64,000 nucleotides of DNA, taken from positions 3,100,001 through 3,164,000 of the forward strand of contig NC_049565.1 in the NCBI RefSeq assembly GCF_013368755.1, written 5' to 3'. This document shows, piece after piece, positions 44,823 through 58,166 of this stretch. The notes under the pieces are model-generated. The model did not search any database. It saw only the letters and a program-made list of their open reading frames with translations, and was not told the origin of the DNA. Within the stretch, counting starts at the first letter, position 1; each line of letters starts with the position of its first letter. The position numbers were made by a program, and so were the translations under genes. The DNA is from Talaromyces rugulosus. Lineage: Eukaryota > Ascomycota > Eurotiomycetes > Eurotiales > Trichocomaceae.

Positions 44823-47593
44823 CTACATTCCACCTTCTTCAATCACTGCGCCAACGTCCCGAGAAATGTAAATCTCTTCCAAAGAGCCACCGCCCTCCGC
44901 GAAAGGGTCTCCGCCCTGCAACACCAGTCCCTTTTCGTTGGCCAAATGCAAAAGACAGATAAATCCAAATGACGTGCTAATATCTCGGAGCGTTTCTTCT
45001 GGATAAACCGACTTGAGCGAGTTCATAATGTTGGTGAACCGCAGCTGGCCTTCTTTCTCCGGCTCTGCTGTAGCATCCGACATGACATGGTCACCGTCTG
45101 GATGCCGGTTCTTCGGCGTAGGTGTGGGCGGGCCATCGTCATCGGTTTGCTCTTCAGGCGCGCTGACCACAGCTGCCGCCTCCGAGGACGAGTTGAATTC
45201 CATCGACTCAATCAGTCTATCACCCATGCCTTTCCACATTTCCTCCTTTAACCGTCGAACATCCACCTTCTTAGCAACACGTGCATAAGCTACATAGTCT
45301 GGCCGGACACGACGGCCACCTTGTGTCACTAGCTGAGACCCGAATCCTCCGCCATGGAGAGCAGATCCAGGCGTCGCCCCGACCATGTTCAAGAGCGCTG
45401 TCAAACCACCACCGCCAGCCGATGTCGTCGGCCGAGCATTTGGATCGACCGGGGGAGAGAACATTTCTCGAGCATCTGCGAACGGCATGTTATCGTCGTC
45501 ATCGTCTCCCATTGGCAGCCCGTTGGGGAAAGCAAGGCCATCGTCATCCGCAAAGAAGTTCGCATCGTAGGTTCCTGCTGCGCCGCCATCGTCCTCCCCT
45601 GCGGCCATGTCGTTCTCTGGCTTATGGTTCGCCCAGAAAGCCTCGTCCATCTCTCCAGCCACGGGTACACCCTGTGGCCGTTCAATGCTCTTGTGAACAC
45701 CAAGGAATCGTCGGGATCCCATACGGGCCTTAGGTTTGAGGAAGAGCCGGAGCAATTGCTGTGAGTTGAAATGTTTGTCGTCGGGGAGAAGGTTGCGGCC
45801 TTTTGTCTTCCATTGCGTCTTGGGTATCGAAATCGCTGAGTTGGAGCTTGCTTGAGTATATATCACCTCGGCCGCTGATGAATCGAGTGGAGCCGAAAAG
45901 TCGATCTCAAACGGTTCCTTTTCTTTGCGCTGCTTGGGCGCAGTAGTTGTGGACGATGCCGCTGTAGTTTCCTTGATTCTCCGAATTCGCCAGTGTTCAG
46001 GACCAGCCCAGTTCTTTTGAAGCGCATTATCAAAGTAGCTAAGAATGTTTTCGTGCTCTTTGTTAGATGGTTGGTGAGAGAGCGATAGAGTATATGCATC
46101 TCCGTTGTCCAGTCCTTCACCGTCTTCGTCTTCGCCATCAATCTCCATTCGATGAACTTTCAGCATCGGTTCTAATGCCGCCTCTCGCGCCCAGGCTTCT
46201 CCGCCCTCTCCAAAGCCAGCATCTTCACCAATGTCAAAGCCTGCAAACGTTCCATCATCATCATCAAAACCAACTGCATTATCATCGTCAAGCATGATGC
46301 CTGATGCATCACCCAAGCGACCGGATTGTTCGTCATTTTCACCGACCCTATCATTGCGCCATTCATCGGGAGCTTTCAGCATTGCCATGTTGGAGCCACT
46401 AGGGTCGCCTAAGTCGAAATTCTTGAGAGACGGGCAAATGTCTTGTTCAGCAAGGCGATCTAGGTCAGGGAAAAACTTGTTGGCTAGAGCCGTGATATCA
46501 ATTTCCACTGGGTCGACATCCATTGGATCGTCTTGTTGCTCTTTACTCTTTTCTTCAGTCTCTTCTTGTGCCTCGTCTTCTTGCGTGGGACCTTCGGGAT
46601 TGGTTGTCTCGTCAACGTCATCACTACTATCAAAGACAATTCGGCCCTGGCCATCGATCGAAAGGTGATTCAGCAATAATCCCTTGGCGCCGCCTTCATC
46701 AAAATCTGCCGACGCCTTTTTGAACAAGGGGTCTACCGCAAATTCGAGTTCAAGCTTTTTCAATTGTAAGGAAGCAAAGGATGGGGCCAGTGTTGCTTCG
46801 TGAGATCGAGTCTAGAATAAACATGAGCATTTGCAACTTCTCTATAAAAGATTTCAACGAGACGAACCTTCTTTCTGGATTTTTTCGGGGCGCCGTCTTC
46901 GCCCTCTTCGTCTTCATCTTCGCCCTCGGCGCCTTCGCCAGCTTCCTGGGCCTTGCGGTCGCGACTGTCGGCCAAACCACTGAGTAGCTTTCCAGTTTCA
47001 GTGGCCACACTGTCCACTCTACTAGTGTAGATCTTGACACAACCATCAAGCGTGCAGCTGGCTTTTTGGAAGTTGACGCCGTCGCCTTCTCGGAGCAGAG
47101 ACATGTCGTGAAAGTAATCGATCAGGGCGAAATTCCAAGAGTTGGCAGCATTGATTTTGTTGTCGGTCGCCATCTTCATCCACTCTTCAAAGTTGGCGAG
47201 GATCGGGACTCTTTTGACTGGAGTTGCGCCCCTGCCACCACGGCCATCCACATCGCTTTCGCGACCTCGGCGAAGGGAGCCGCGCGGAGTCGTCGGACTT
47301 TGGCTGTCAGCGCGGTCGTAAGCTGTCCTGCGCGGGGGCATAGGCGTTTTCACAGCCGCTTTGATCTGGTTCATTTGACGGTCATGAAGGGCTTGTCGCG
47401 ACTGCATCCGAGCAGCCTTTTCTCCCATGTCATCGTTTAGCGGGATCCTAGCGAGGGCAAGTTAGCAAGCGTTCCCAATAGCAGCAGCAGCAGCATCGTT
47501 CCTTCCGTACTTGATGGGAGAGTTCTTGTGCGGTGTCGTGGTGCCGCCATTTGAGCGACGGTGGCTCTTCGAAGCATTGGCGACGCGAGGCAT
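44823..47593 (-). CDS. Condensin complex subunit 2 (barren/CAP-H kleisin)
   Basis: Kleisin subunit that bridges the Smc2/Smc4 heads in condensin and is needed for mitotic chromosome compaction. Exons 47511-47593, 46868-47447 and 44823-46811 give 883 residues. The first exon encodes MPRVANASKSHRRSNGG. The conserved barren block has FEEWMKMATDNKINAANSWN, LIDYFHDMSLLREGDG and FQKASCTLDGCVKIYTSRVD. Splicing then joins SRKK to TRSHEATLAPSFASL, and LELEFAVDPLFKKASADFDE is also diagnostic. The middle has acidic stretches and a WAGPEHWRI segment. The C-terminal winged helix includes LRFTNIMNSLKSVYPEETLR and ISTSFGFICLLHLANEKGL. Ser-Pro/Thr-Pro sites in the N-terminus suit CDK regulation. It diverges from the exchanger gene. 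Confidence 0.96.
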
Positions 47594-48159
47594 GGTGTCT
47601 CTCTTATTTCTTTGTGGCAAATATTACAAACAGTAACAAACTTGAATAAATAAAAAAAAAGGCTGGATAGAAAGCGATATTCAAGAATAATCAGACATCC
47701 ATATCAGTCGCTTGACCGGCAGACTGCAGGGCGGCGAGCGTGCAGATAAAAAAGCAGGAGGTGAGACGATCGCAGGGCTCTTTCCGCTTTGTTTGGTGAT
47801 GATGACAACCACGGGTAGGTGGGGATTGTCAACAAAACATACGGCGCCCCGCAGCTGCCATGTGTGCAATCACGTGCCTGCCAAGCCAGCACCGCCACAA
47901 ATTCATCAGCAAGCCACTCTGATGACGCTCACAGCGCGCGCTGCAGTCTCGTCTGTCTTCAACGCTGCCTACTCTTTATATCCATGCATATATCATATGG
48001 CTGTGTCCTTTTGTTCCACCCGTTGTCCCTGTCAATTACATGATTGATTTGTAAAAACGCCTGCAAATATATGCTCGCCATTGTACATAACTCCAGATCG
48101 CAATGCCGCCACTGTGATGCCCAGCCAAGCAAGAATACATCGGTCAATTATAGCCAACC
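47594..48159. promoter_or_regulatory. Divergent condensin / exchanger promoter
   Basis: 566-base gap between divergent genes with no gene. A CACGTG occurs at about 47872. I saw no ACGCGT box comparable to that of cdc6. Confidence 0.4.
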
Positions 48160-51100
48160 ATGGTGCGCTCAGTGAGGCACAAGGGCCATAGAGCTTTCAA
48201 TCCTCGGCCGTTTTTTATTAGTGTTGCGATCTTTACCCTTCTGGCATTCACGAGTTGGATCGCCGGCTGGTCTGGCAAAGGCCAATTAGCAGCATCCAAC
48301 ATCGCAATTCAGAAGCGTGCGGACCATGGAGCGGATTTCCTCAACATCTCATCGCTCAACACAACTGATGAAGAGCTAGAGGTGCCTTTTGCCCCTCAAT
48401 TACATGTGTATGAAACCAGTCACTAACGCGAAACAGTGTCGACTTGTTCGTCACGCAGACGACCAGTGTGCATTCGTCAAGCAAAATTGTCCCGATGAGG
48501 CTGGGCTGTTTCCCTACATTGAGCTCTACTATTGTAATCTTCGTCATGTCCAACCTATCGCCTTCACCATTATCGTAGCTTGGCTGTCGATGCTCTTCAG
48601 TACTATCGGTATTGCTGCCAGTGACTTTCTTTGCATCAACCTCAGTACTATCGCCAGTATCTTGGGCATGAGTGAGAGTCTGACAGGGGTGACCTTCCTA
48701 GCATTTGGTAATGGCAGTCCTGATGTCTTTTCGACCTTTGCTGCGATGGGTTCCAACAGTGGCAGTCTGGCTGTCGGGGAGCTTATTGGAGCTGCTTGTT
48801 TCATCACCGCCGTGGTCGCCGGGTCAATGGCTCTCGTGAGACCTTTCCGAGTAGCACGTCGCAGTTTTGTTCGTGATGTTGGATATTTCATTATTGCCGG
48901 GAGCTTCAGCCTAGTAGTTCTTGCAGACGGGGAACTACATGTGTGGGAATGTGTCACAATGATCGGCCTTTACGTCTTCTATGTAGTGATGGTTGTATCG
49001 TGGCACTGGTATCTCACCCAAAAGCGCCGAAGGTTTGAAAGAGAATTTGCCGCCAGGGCTCAGTTTCATATTCCTCAGAGCCAGGAGCTGGACTTGGAAG
49101 AACCATATACAGACGATGATCCTGTTGCAGGAGAAACACGGAGCCCTCTCCACGCCCAACTAGCTCCAGACTTTGAAGAATTGGGAATACCAGCTTGGAA
49201 GGATGCCGAAGATGAAGACGATGAAACACGCAACAGATACCTTGCTGAAATTCGTGAAAATATGCATGTGACTAGGCCCACGCCGCCTCGACGACGTACC
49301 ACTGTTAACCCCATTCGACCAAGTCTAGTCGGAGCTTTGGAATTTCAATCGGTTCTTTCCTCTCTCAAAAAGGCAAAGAACATTCGTGATGATACGATTG
49401 ATCTTCCCCAGTATTCAGATGATAATATTGGTGATCAACTTTCACATCGAAGGCGTGCCTCTACCTTTTTGAGCCGAAACCGTGGGGATTCTAATACACA
49501 CGGGCAAGATGGCCGGAATCGCCTTCGATCTGTTTCAATGAATGATGCCTCCGGTACACAAGCTGACGCTGCTGTCAATACAAATCAGAACGCACCTCCC
49601 CGGCTTGAAGTGCCTCAAAATAACGTCTATTTACATTCTGAATACCGAGACGGATCGTCCATTGTTGAGTCACCTTTTATTATGTCACCAGCGGCCTCAT
49701 CAAATAACTCGACTCGTTCTCCTACGCCTCCGCATTCACCGACAAGGCAGTCATCTGATCTGTTGACTGTTCCGAGTGAGAATTTCCGTGCTCCCAATTA
49801 CCAAGCATCTCCGCTGTCACATAGCATTTCTCCCTCTGATGTCTCGCCATTATCCAGCTCCTATGCCTTGGGCACCACTGTCAGTTCTGAGGACAATAGC
49901 GAAACGAGCTCTATTGTGGCTTTTCCATCGTTTCTTGATTCGCCAGCTCCAGCATCTCCGTTATCACATCTGCCAAATGCATTTCCCCCTCCTGCGTGGG
50001 CAACATCGGGGGCAGGGCTGGAGGGCCTTGTCGAAGGAGCCAGTCCTGGGTCAACAATTTACAGATCGATGCCGCGCCGATTTCTTCCTCCTATTCAGCT
50101 TGTATTTGCTACGCTCTTTCCCACATTATGCAATTGGCGCACAAAAACTGTTTTTGAGAAATTGCTAGGTGTGGTGGCTGCCCCCAGTGTTTTTATCTTG
50201 ACACTCACGGTTCCAGTAATGGATCCTAGTCGGGGCGATGCAGAAAGTGAAGTTGAACTAAGTGCAAGTGCAAGTGACGAGGACCAACCAAGGCCAATCA
50301 TACGCCTACCTGATGACTCGCCAATGCTGCCTCCAAGCAATGCGTCGCCCAGTGTGGATTATCAACTTTTGGATCCGATACCTGTAGATAGACAGAGGCT
50401 TGATTCTGAGATGCCAGCTGTGCCGACACAGTCTAACGAAACTTCCTCACAAACAACGACAAGATCTTGGTGTCGCTGGCTCACTATAGTGCAGGCATTC
50501 ACTTCTCCTTTCTTTGTTGTGGTCGTCGGCTGGTACAACATAGACGGTGACCACAATCCACGAAACTTGGTTATTCCTATTCTTAGCGGTCTTCTACTGT
50601 CGCTGGTCAGCGCAGCTACACTAATCATCGTTCTCAAGAACCGCGAATTGTCCCAGCCGCCCAACTGGCTTCGACCAGTTCTCTCCTTTATCGGCTTCAT
50701 TGTCGGCATATGCTGGATCGCGACGATTGCAGACGAAGTCGTAAGTCTGCTCAAGACAATAGGAGTCATCATGAACATCAGCGACTCACTTCTCGGCCTC
50801 ACCGTCTTTGCCGTGGGCAATTCCCTCGGCGATCTCGTCGCCAACGTCACCGTGGCCCGCTTGGGGTTTCCCGTCATGGCCCTGAGTGCGTGCTTTGGAG
50901 GGCCAATGCTGAACATCTTACTCGGCATCGGCATTGGTGGTTTGTACATGTCATGGCATTCAACCCAGCACCAGCAGACATTATCCGCTGGCGCCGTCCC
51001 AAACGGACCATACCGAATCGTAATCTCAAAGACCTTGGTAATCAGCGGCGTGACGCTTCTCGTCACCCTTTTGGGCCTTTTGATCATCGTTCCGCTGAAC

Positions 51101-51193
51101 AACTGGAAAATGGATCGGAGAATCGGCTGGGGCCTTGTCGCGCTTTGGGTGCTAAGTACGTTGGGAAATGTCATTGCCGAGGTTGTTATATAG
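48160..51193 (+). CDS. Sodium/calcium exchanger family membrane protein (Ecm27/NCKX6-like)
   Basis: Cation/Ca2+ antiporter, probably in an internal membrane. Exons 48160-48381 and 48437-51193 give 992 residues; the 55-base intron has donor GTGCCT and acceptor AACAG. An N-terminal hydrophobic stretch (FFISVAIFTLLAFTSWIAGW) may be a signal anchor. The first alpha repeat has SILGMSESLTGVTFLAFGNG followed by SPDVFSTFAA. The second has MNISDSLLGLTVFAVGNSLG followed by DLVANVTVARLG, both with the conserved GN-S-x-D/GD-acidic features of Na_Ca_ex domains. Between them lies an unusually long hydrophilic Ser/Pro-rich loop of about 350 residues. Yeast Ecm27 and human NCLX/SLC8B1 are the nearest relatives by motif. 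Which ions it exchanges is not proven. Confidence 0.9.
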
Positions 51194-51673
51194 TTTTTTG
51201 ACTCTTACCTTTATTTCGAGACACTGTATATATATCATTCGCAAGTCTTATTTTTTCTCTTTATGACATTTGGTCGCTTACTTCACTGTTGTTTGAGCCA
51301 TATCTTTAATATGCATCCTCAAATATATAAAACAACTAAGACATTTGTATACAGGATATCAGGAACGAATATTAAAAAATCTACACATGACATATATTCA
51401 AGAAACATTATCTACATTGCTCAATTGGTGTAACATAAAAAGGACTAAAATAAATAACATTCGAAATTGGATTACATAGCACTGACAGATCAAAGCTAAT
51501 CCTTTTTTTGTTAAAAAAAAGTCCAAAGTATTAAGGCGTGTCAGAGCCAAACAACAACAAAGCAACGAAAGGGAAAAAAAAAAACAACAGGTCAGAAAAA
51601 AGCAATGATCAACATGTTATATATATACATGTAGATATAGCAGGGGCATCTCTGGACTTGTTTTTAGAGGAAA
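51194..51673. other. Convergent 3' flanks of exchanger and pan1
   Basis: Contains AT-rich 3' untranslated sequence of both genes. No gene is seen. Confidence 0.45.
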
Positions 51674-54600
51674 TCACAGTACACGGCCAGCAAGGGAGCT
51701 TGAGCTGCGGTCCTTGGTTTCTACCTTTTTCAATCCCCTTCCGGCTTGGATCGATGCTAGCAAAGCACCGCGATCCGTAGGGCCTCCACCACCAACGGCA
51801 ACAGGAGGGCCGGGAGGGGGAGGAGGGGGTGCCGTACCACCTGGAGGCGGCGGCGGCGGGGGAGGAGGTGCCATTCCACTTGGAGGAGGTGGTGGAGGTG
51901 GAGGCGGCGCTGATGGCGGTCCACCAGCGGTTTCAGCATCAGAAGCTGGGGGAGGAGGAGGTGGTGGTGGTGGTGGCGGAGCGGCCGCAGGAGGACTGCT
52001 TTCTTGAGCAGGAGGAGGAGTAGCAGGTTTCTGTTCATCGGTTGCACTCAGCGGCCGAGGAGGTCCCATCGTACCAAAAAGAATGCTGGCAAGCTGCTTG
52101 GCGCTTCCACCCCCTGGACGCTCATCATCTTCGTCGGAATCGTCGTCCTCTGACTCGCCAGCAGACCAGTCGTCATCCATTTCTGGACGCGTACGAGTCT
52201 TACTAGCCAAGGGGCCTGGGATGGCTGCGGGCGCACTGGCGGTGGGCTTCGCGGTTTCCTGTTGTTGCACAAGTCGATGGAAAGGATTGGTAGATTGGAC
52301 TTCCGGCGAAGGGGGCGCGATTGGGGCCGGAGATGCATCTTGTGGAGGCACTTCAGTAGTCTGGCTCAATGACCGGAAATAGGGATTCTTTGACTCGGTC
52401 ACAACTATCTCGGGGCTATCGGCAGGAGGGTGCTCGCTTTCTGGGCTTGCTTCCCTGTCGATTGTCGTTGGTATAGGTGGAGCCGCACTTGGCAGAACTT
52501 GGCTTTGAGCTGGAGTGCTGTCCTGGGGGGTGGTGATATCAACTGGTCCTTCTTCATCGTCGGACGAAGATTGCTCTTCGAGTTCTTCGAGTTCATGTTG
52601 AAGCTGACGTTCACGCTCCTTGGCTGCCTCCAGCTCTGCCCTCTGAGCTGCAACTCGGGCTTCCTTTTCTTTTGCCTCTCGCTCAGCCGCTTGTTTGCGT
52701 CGTTTCTCTTCCTGTTTCTTGATCTTTCCCTGGCGGACCTGCTCCTCGAGAGCGCGGAGACGAGCCTCATGTTCATCCCGTTCTCGTTGCAACTCGTCTT
52801 CCTTCTGATGGGCCTCCTCCCTATCATCAAAGTCAGATATTGTACTTTAGGGTAAATTTGAAAGAATGGTACTTACTCAAGTCGCTTTGTTTCCGCCCCC
52901 TGTGCTTCCTGCTCTTCCCGAATAGCTTGTTCTTTGATCGCAAGTTCTTCTGCCTTGGCCGTTTCCTCACTACCTGTGGTATCTGGCTTGATCTTACGCG
53001 AGGGAGGTGCTGGAGGAGGCTTTTTCCCTGCAGATTTCGCTGCCGAAGGCACCGGGGTTTGTTCGTCTGCCAGACGACGTTGTCTTTCTTGCTCTCGCTT
53101 GGTGTCTTCTTCCTCTGCCTTTCGAAGACGCTCTTCGCGCTCCTTCTTCTCACGCTCCTGACGTTGTAGCAAGGTGTCGCCTCCATTGTTAGGCTTGAGT
53201 CCAGCTGCGGCCATTCGCTCGGCAATGCGTTTCTGCGCGCGCTCCCTAGCAGAAGCCACACGTTCCTGGTGAGTGAGCCCAGCCAAGGATCCGGCCGAAT
53301 CTGTTGATGGAGGTGGGGAAGGCCGAGACGGTTGCTCGGCGCTTGCTGATACCGGCTCAGAAGGTTGAGAAGGCTTTCGTTGTCTGAAGGAAATTATTAG
53401 TTACCTTCAGTTGGTTGTAGAGCAATAAAAAAGAAAAACTCACTCTTCTTTACGAATCTTGGCAGTCCGACCACCACGTTGCAGATCGTAAATCAAATCC
53501 CTGATAATATCTTCCACTCCCAAAGCGTCTTCCCATCGGCGTCTCTCGTGCTCACGAGTGGAGTTTTCAGTTCCCTCTTTCAAGCTATCTTCGAGACTTG
53601 CCGAGAAATCTTTGACGCTTTCCTCCACATCCTTTGTCATGGCCTCGTTTCGCTCACGTTCTGCTTTGATCTTGACATTCTCCTCCTCGAGACGGCGAGT
53701 GGATGCCCCCTCGTCGTCCGAAGCAGGGATCGGGCGTCCAGCCAGCTCAGCAGCACGCGCCTGCATACGAGCTCTAGCACGAGCCTTGATTCGGTCAGCT
53801 TCAGTGATGGCACCACCTGGACCTGTTCCGATAATATTCAGAGCACTATTCGGGTTGGCCTTGGCATCCTGCAAGCGGAAGAGTTCGAGTCTTGCTTCGG
53901 CGATGGCCCTCTCTACCTTGCGCACATTGGATGCAACCTCGGGGATTTGATCCTGGCAAGACTGAAGTTGGCGACGCAGAGCCCTACGCTCTGCCCCCGA
54001 GTCAACATGACGGAAAGCAGCATTTGGGTCAGTGTCGATGTCGTCTTGGACACGTCGAATACGATCCATCATGGATTCTGCCTCGCGTCTGTCCCTGCGT
54101 TCCGAGGCGTCGTCTTCCTCTGCTTGGTTCTGATCTCTGAAGTCAACCGCATCAAGCATAACCTTTGTCTCGCGGAGTTTCTTCTTCAATTGGTCCACAG
54201 TCATTTCATCCTCGGATTTCTCTGAAGTCTGCGATGTTGCTGGAGATGGCGCCCTGCCTTCATTTCCAAGTCGACGACGGGCGCTAGACTTGTAGCCCAC
54301 AAACTCATCGTTGTTCTTGAAAAGCGTGGCATCACGGCGGCTGGCTCCTGGAGATGTAGCGCCGCCACGGAATGAGTGGTCTTTCAAGTAGCTAACACCG
54401 GTTTTTTGGGGCTGGAGGAAGGCACCAGTGGTTTTCCGAGTTTCCGCATCCTGCGAGAGAAGCGACTTCACCGTGCCGATGGAGTCGTTCAGGTTTCTTG
54501 TCGATGGCGGGACTAGCTCTGGAGGTAGGCGATTGGGAACGGGGTAGCCGTTCAATCTCCGGTAAATCAAATGCATTGCGACTGCAAATTCATCCATGTT

Positions 54601-56248
54601 CAATCTTCCTCGGTTGTGAGGATCGGAGAGAGTCCAGATGCGCTCTAATTCATCCCTTGGCATGCCACTTTGTCCCATGATCTCAATGGCAGTCTCACCG
54701 CCAATATAACCTTTGTGTAGACCATCCCAAGCGCGGAACAACTGGTCGTAGATTTTCTTCTCGTCTTTTGTGACAGCCCAGGGAATTGTTGCATTGCCCG
54801 AAAGCCCAGCTGTAGAGAAGGCGCCTTCGCGGCCGGGCTGGGGCATTAGCTGCTGCTTCAGAGCTTCGATGTTTGGCAGGCCAGTAGCGGGAGCGTTGAC
54901 GAACCCCCATTGACCGGGAATTCCTGTTGGTTGTGCTTGCAATGCGGTCATTCCGGTCTGCGAAGGTGACAAATTCGATCCAAACCCAGCAGGCATTGGC
55001 GGCATAGGAGGGCGCGGCCCAGTGTACCCAGCGGCTTGCGGGTTATTCAAAAGGCCAGTCGCTTGAGGCTGTCCTAGGAAACCCGTTTGTTGAGGTGCCA
55101 AGCTTGAACCAGAGTATCCACCGGGAACTTGAAGGTTGGCTGCCTGGTTGTAGAAACCTGTAGGCTGGGACGTGAGTTGATTGAGCAATTGGGTATTCGA
55201 CGGTTGCTGGGGTTGGGGTTGTTGAGGCGCCGGGGGGGTGGCCGAGTTCTGCATGAGGGGGACATTTGACGATGGCGCTGGAGAGTGGTTGTCAGGAACT
55301 CCAAAAGATATAATATCGACCATGCTGGACACTTCATTTCTGATCTTCTCTGGTAGCACATCTGGGATTTCCTTTTGCGTCAATAGCAAGTTGCAAAGGT
55401 ACATGGCGAGCGCAAATTCCGGGAAAAACAACTGGCCCGACTTTGTGGTATCGGACAAGACCCTTGAAGACGTCAGCCAGTTCTCTCCAACACATTGTGA
55501 GAAAAACAAACGCACCATATTCTTGACAATTCGCCTCCAGGTAACTTGGACCGCATCAACAGATCTCTAGCTTTGTCACCTATTGACCCAATATTAGCTC
55601 ATTGCTCATCCCAGCTTAAAGCCCCCCAAATATGTTCGGAGCGTGTTTACCGTCCAATGTCTGATTTTCCCCAGCGGCCGCTTTAAAAAGTTGCTCGAAC
55701 TTGGCCTGGTCCTGCGCAGTGATGAACGAAAGCCTGATGCTCGGAATTCTCGAACCGCCAGTCTTGGGCGGCGGAGTTGGCCGAGAAGAACCATCGACTT
55801 CCTGGAAAGACTGAGCCATCTGCGCGGAGGTCTTGTGCACGGCAATCGAAGGCGTCGACGCTGGGAACTGCGGGGCAGCAGGTTGTTGTTGCTGCTGCTG
55901 CTGCTGCGGTGGCGCCTGTTGTTGAAACTGCGATTGCTGGTTCTGGCCAGGGAAGCCCGTCTGCGAAGGGTACTGCGGCTGCAGATGCGATTGCGACAGG
56001 TGGCCAAGAGCGGGCATGGGCGGTTGAGGTTGAGGAGCGGCAGCACCGGGAAATCCAGTATACTGAGGCTGCATTGGTCCACCTGGGAATCCGGTTGCCT
56101 GGGGCGCCAGTGCGGGCTGCGAGAACATATTTTGTTGTTGTTGAAGGGGTTGCTGCTGTCCGAAAGGCGAGGGCTGTGGCTGCTGTTGCTGTTGGCCTGG
56201 GCGGCCGCCAGCAGCGCCGCCCAGGAAAGTGTTGGAGGAGGAGTACAT
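51674..56248 (-). CDS. pan1: Actin cytoskeleton-regulatory complex protein Pan1
   Basis: Endocytic scaffold that activates Arp2/3 at actin patches with End3 and Sla1. Exons 55651-56248, 55516-55579, 53444-55462, 52877-53383 and 51674-52820 give 1,444 residues, near the usual fungal length. The N-terminus is Gln/Pro-rich with repeated LxxQxTG-type sites (LAPQATG, LTSQPTG, LAPQQTG), known targets of Prk1/Ark1 kinases in yeast. EH domain 1 lies at about residues 175-250 (completed by the 64-base exon [18 protein letters not shown]); EH domain 2 at about 460-530 ([37 protein letters not shown]). Long coiled coils follow, then poly-proline runs and a C-terminal WH2 actin-binding motif ([17 protein letters not shown]). 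Confidence 0.96.
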
Positions 56249-57146
56249 TTACAAAACGGGAATCACCATAGTTTCAAACAACCCAGTGATAAGAAGCTCG
56301 ACGAGGTGTCGAGGGTCAATGATGGAGCGGACAGCAGCTGCGGAGAGAGGAGATGGCAAGGAGAACGGGCACGAAGCACGGCGCAGTGGACGGAGACGGC
56401 GAAGGCAGCAACAATTCCGCGCTAGCCACAACGAGTCGTGACACTGCAGCAGCGACGTCAACGCGTCAACTGCTGCCAACTATGGCGTAAATAGGCAATC
56501 TTGCTTTGTCTATAGATATTAGATATCTCTGAAAACCAGCATCCTGCACGATTGCCTCTAGTTTTTAACGGTGTTTATCTTTTAGCACGAGGAGCACGAG
56601 GGCGAAGTAAGGCTTCAGGGACCTTGGGTCTACGCCCCACTTGGATGTATATATATCTCCTGTCGCTTTTCACTTTGCCTGTTTGGGTTTGATGAATTTG
56701 GGAGTAATTAGATGGGAATTTCCTTAGTGTCGTCCTTGGTAAAGACTGGGATTGCTGATCAACTGGTGTTGAAGATGTTGCCGCCTTCGCAATGTTCAAT
56801 CGATATAGATATATATATGTGTAATGATATATTGCTTGGTTACTTCAACCATTGAGAGCAACTTAGATATTCTGACCTAGACGATCGATCAATGCAGCAG
56901 AAGCACACTTCATTAAGACACACATGCAAGGAAGTAGCTATAAACACTAGATTGTATGAAATAGAAAGGAATATCGACCGAGAACGACATAGCCTAGCTT
57001 CTGACGAAGAGACAAAAAGCCGTCCATTTTCTCTATGCTGGTAAAAGGAACTCGCTAGGAAAAAAAAAAGAAAACCCCAAGAACGCCTAACCCAGCTCGA
57101 ACAGGAAATAGAATCTTAGCCTGTCCCTTTTTTGGTATTGGTGTTA
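56249..57146. other. Pan1 promoter and rpb11 3' flank
   Basis: No gene is seen; the short minus frame at 56575-56799 has no family resemblance. An AT-rich stretch lies at 56800-56850. Confidence 0.45.
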
Positions 57147-58166
57147 TCAGTCCTGCGCGCCATTCTGCTGTTGAGCAGCTCCAACCATCTTGCGCAGCTC
57201 AAACTCCTTGGTGAATTCCCGAGACAGCGTACCGAGATCTTTCACTGTATCGTGGCAAGCGCCGAGAAGTGCATCCTTGGGGGTCATTTCCCCGTCTGTT
57301 TGTACACGAAGTTCAAGCTTGTTGACCAATGGATGAGGCACCTTGAAAGAGAGATTAGTCCTACACAACTCCGAAAAGTGACAGATACCCAGGTAATATC
57401 ATCGGCATACCTTGTACGCCGCAAATGTGACATGGCGGTTCTGAAGCAGCCGAGAGCGCAGCAAGTTCCCAATCGTGTGATCCTCTTTATTGAGGGTGAA
57501 GATCGAGGTGGAAGGAGTTCCTATCAAAAGCCGTCAGAAGAAGTGCCCTCTCTGTCTCTCAAGTGCTCTGTCTAAAGGCGCTGTCTGTACATACGCGTGT
57601 CTGCCTTTTCTTCGATTTTCTTTTCGTTCTCCCCTAGAAGAAAGGTTTCTGTTCTGTAGGTCAAAGGATCAGCTCATGCACTTTGCATAGCGTTTTTGTG
57701 TGACGATTTGAAAGACAAGTAGATACAATAAACCATGAGCAGTAATAATGGGTCTGGCTCGTAAAAATAGAAAACAAAGGATTTCTGGTACTTTCGAGGT
57801 ATGTTCGCACCCGGCGGCGGAACAGAAGCATCTCGATAACGAGACTCCGGCGCCTCAGCACGATGGCCGTTCCGAGTCCAAGGCATGGCGAATGAGATAG
57901 TCATATGCAATGCAACAGCGACAACAAACAGGTCTTGGGAGATGGAGAAAGGATGGAAACCAAGCGTGAGAGCAAAGGGACATGACGAGGGAGAAAAGGT
58001 CGAGGGAAAGCGGAGAAGAGCAGGCGCAAGCCCGCCGGTTTTGTTTCTCTCAGGGCCTTCTTCCTTCGCCGCAGACAGAGATGAGATGATGCGCATGGGG
58101 ACAAAAGAAAGAGATGGAGAGAGGGAGTAAAGGAAAAAAGGTAACCCACCTATCTGGAGCATTCAT
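57147..58166 (-). CDS. rpb11: DNA-directed RNA polymerase II subunit Rpb11
   Basis: Small core subunit that pairs with Rpb3 to form the alpha-like dimer of RNA polymerase II. Exons 58150-58166, 57595-57653, 57411-57520 and 57147-57341 give 126 residues, the usual size. The 17-base first exon (MNAPD plus two bases) is followed by a 496-base intron. Then come RTETFLLGENEKKIEEKADT, the signature NKEDHTIGNLLRSRLLQN, HVTFAAYK joined across an intron to VPHPLVNKLELRVQTDGE, and the helix TPKDALLGACHDTVKDLGTL. All splice phases close. The long first intron is unusual for this genome and may carry regulatory sequence. Confidence 0.95.
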
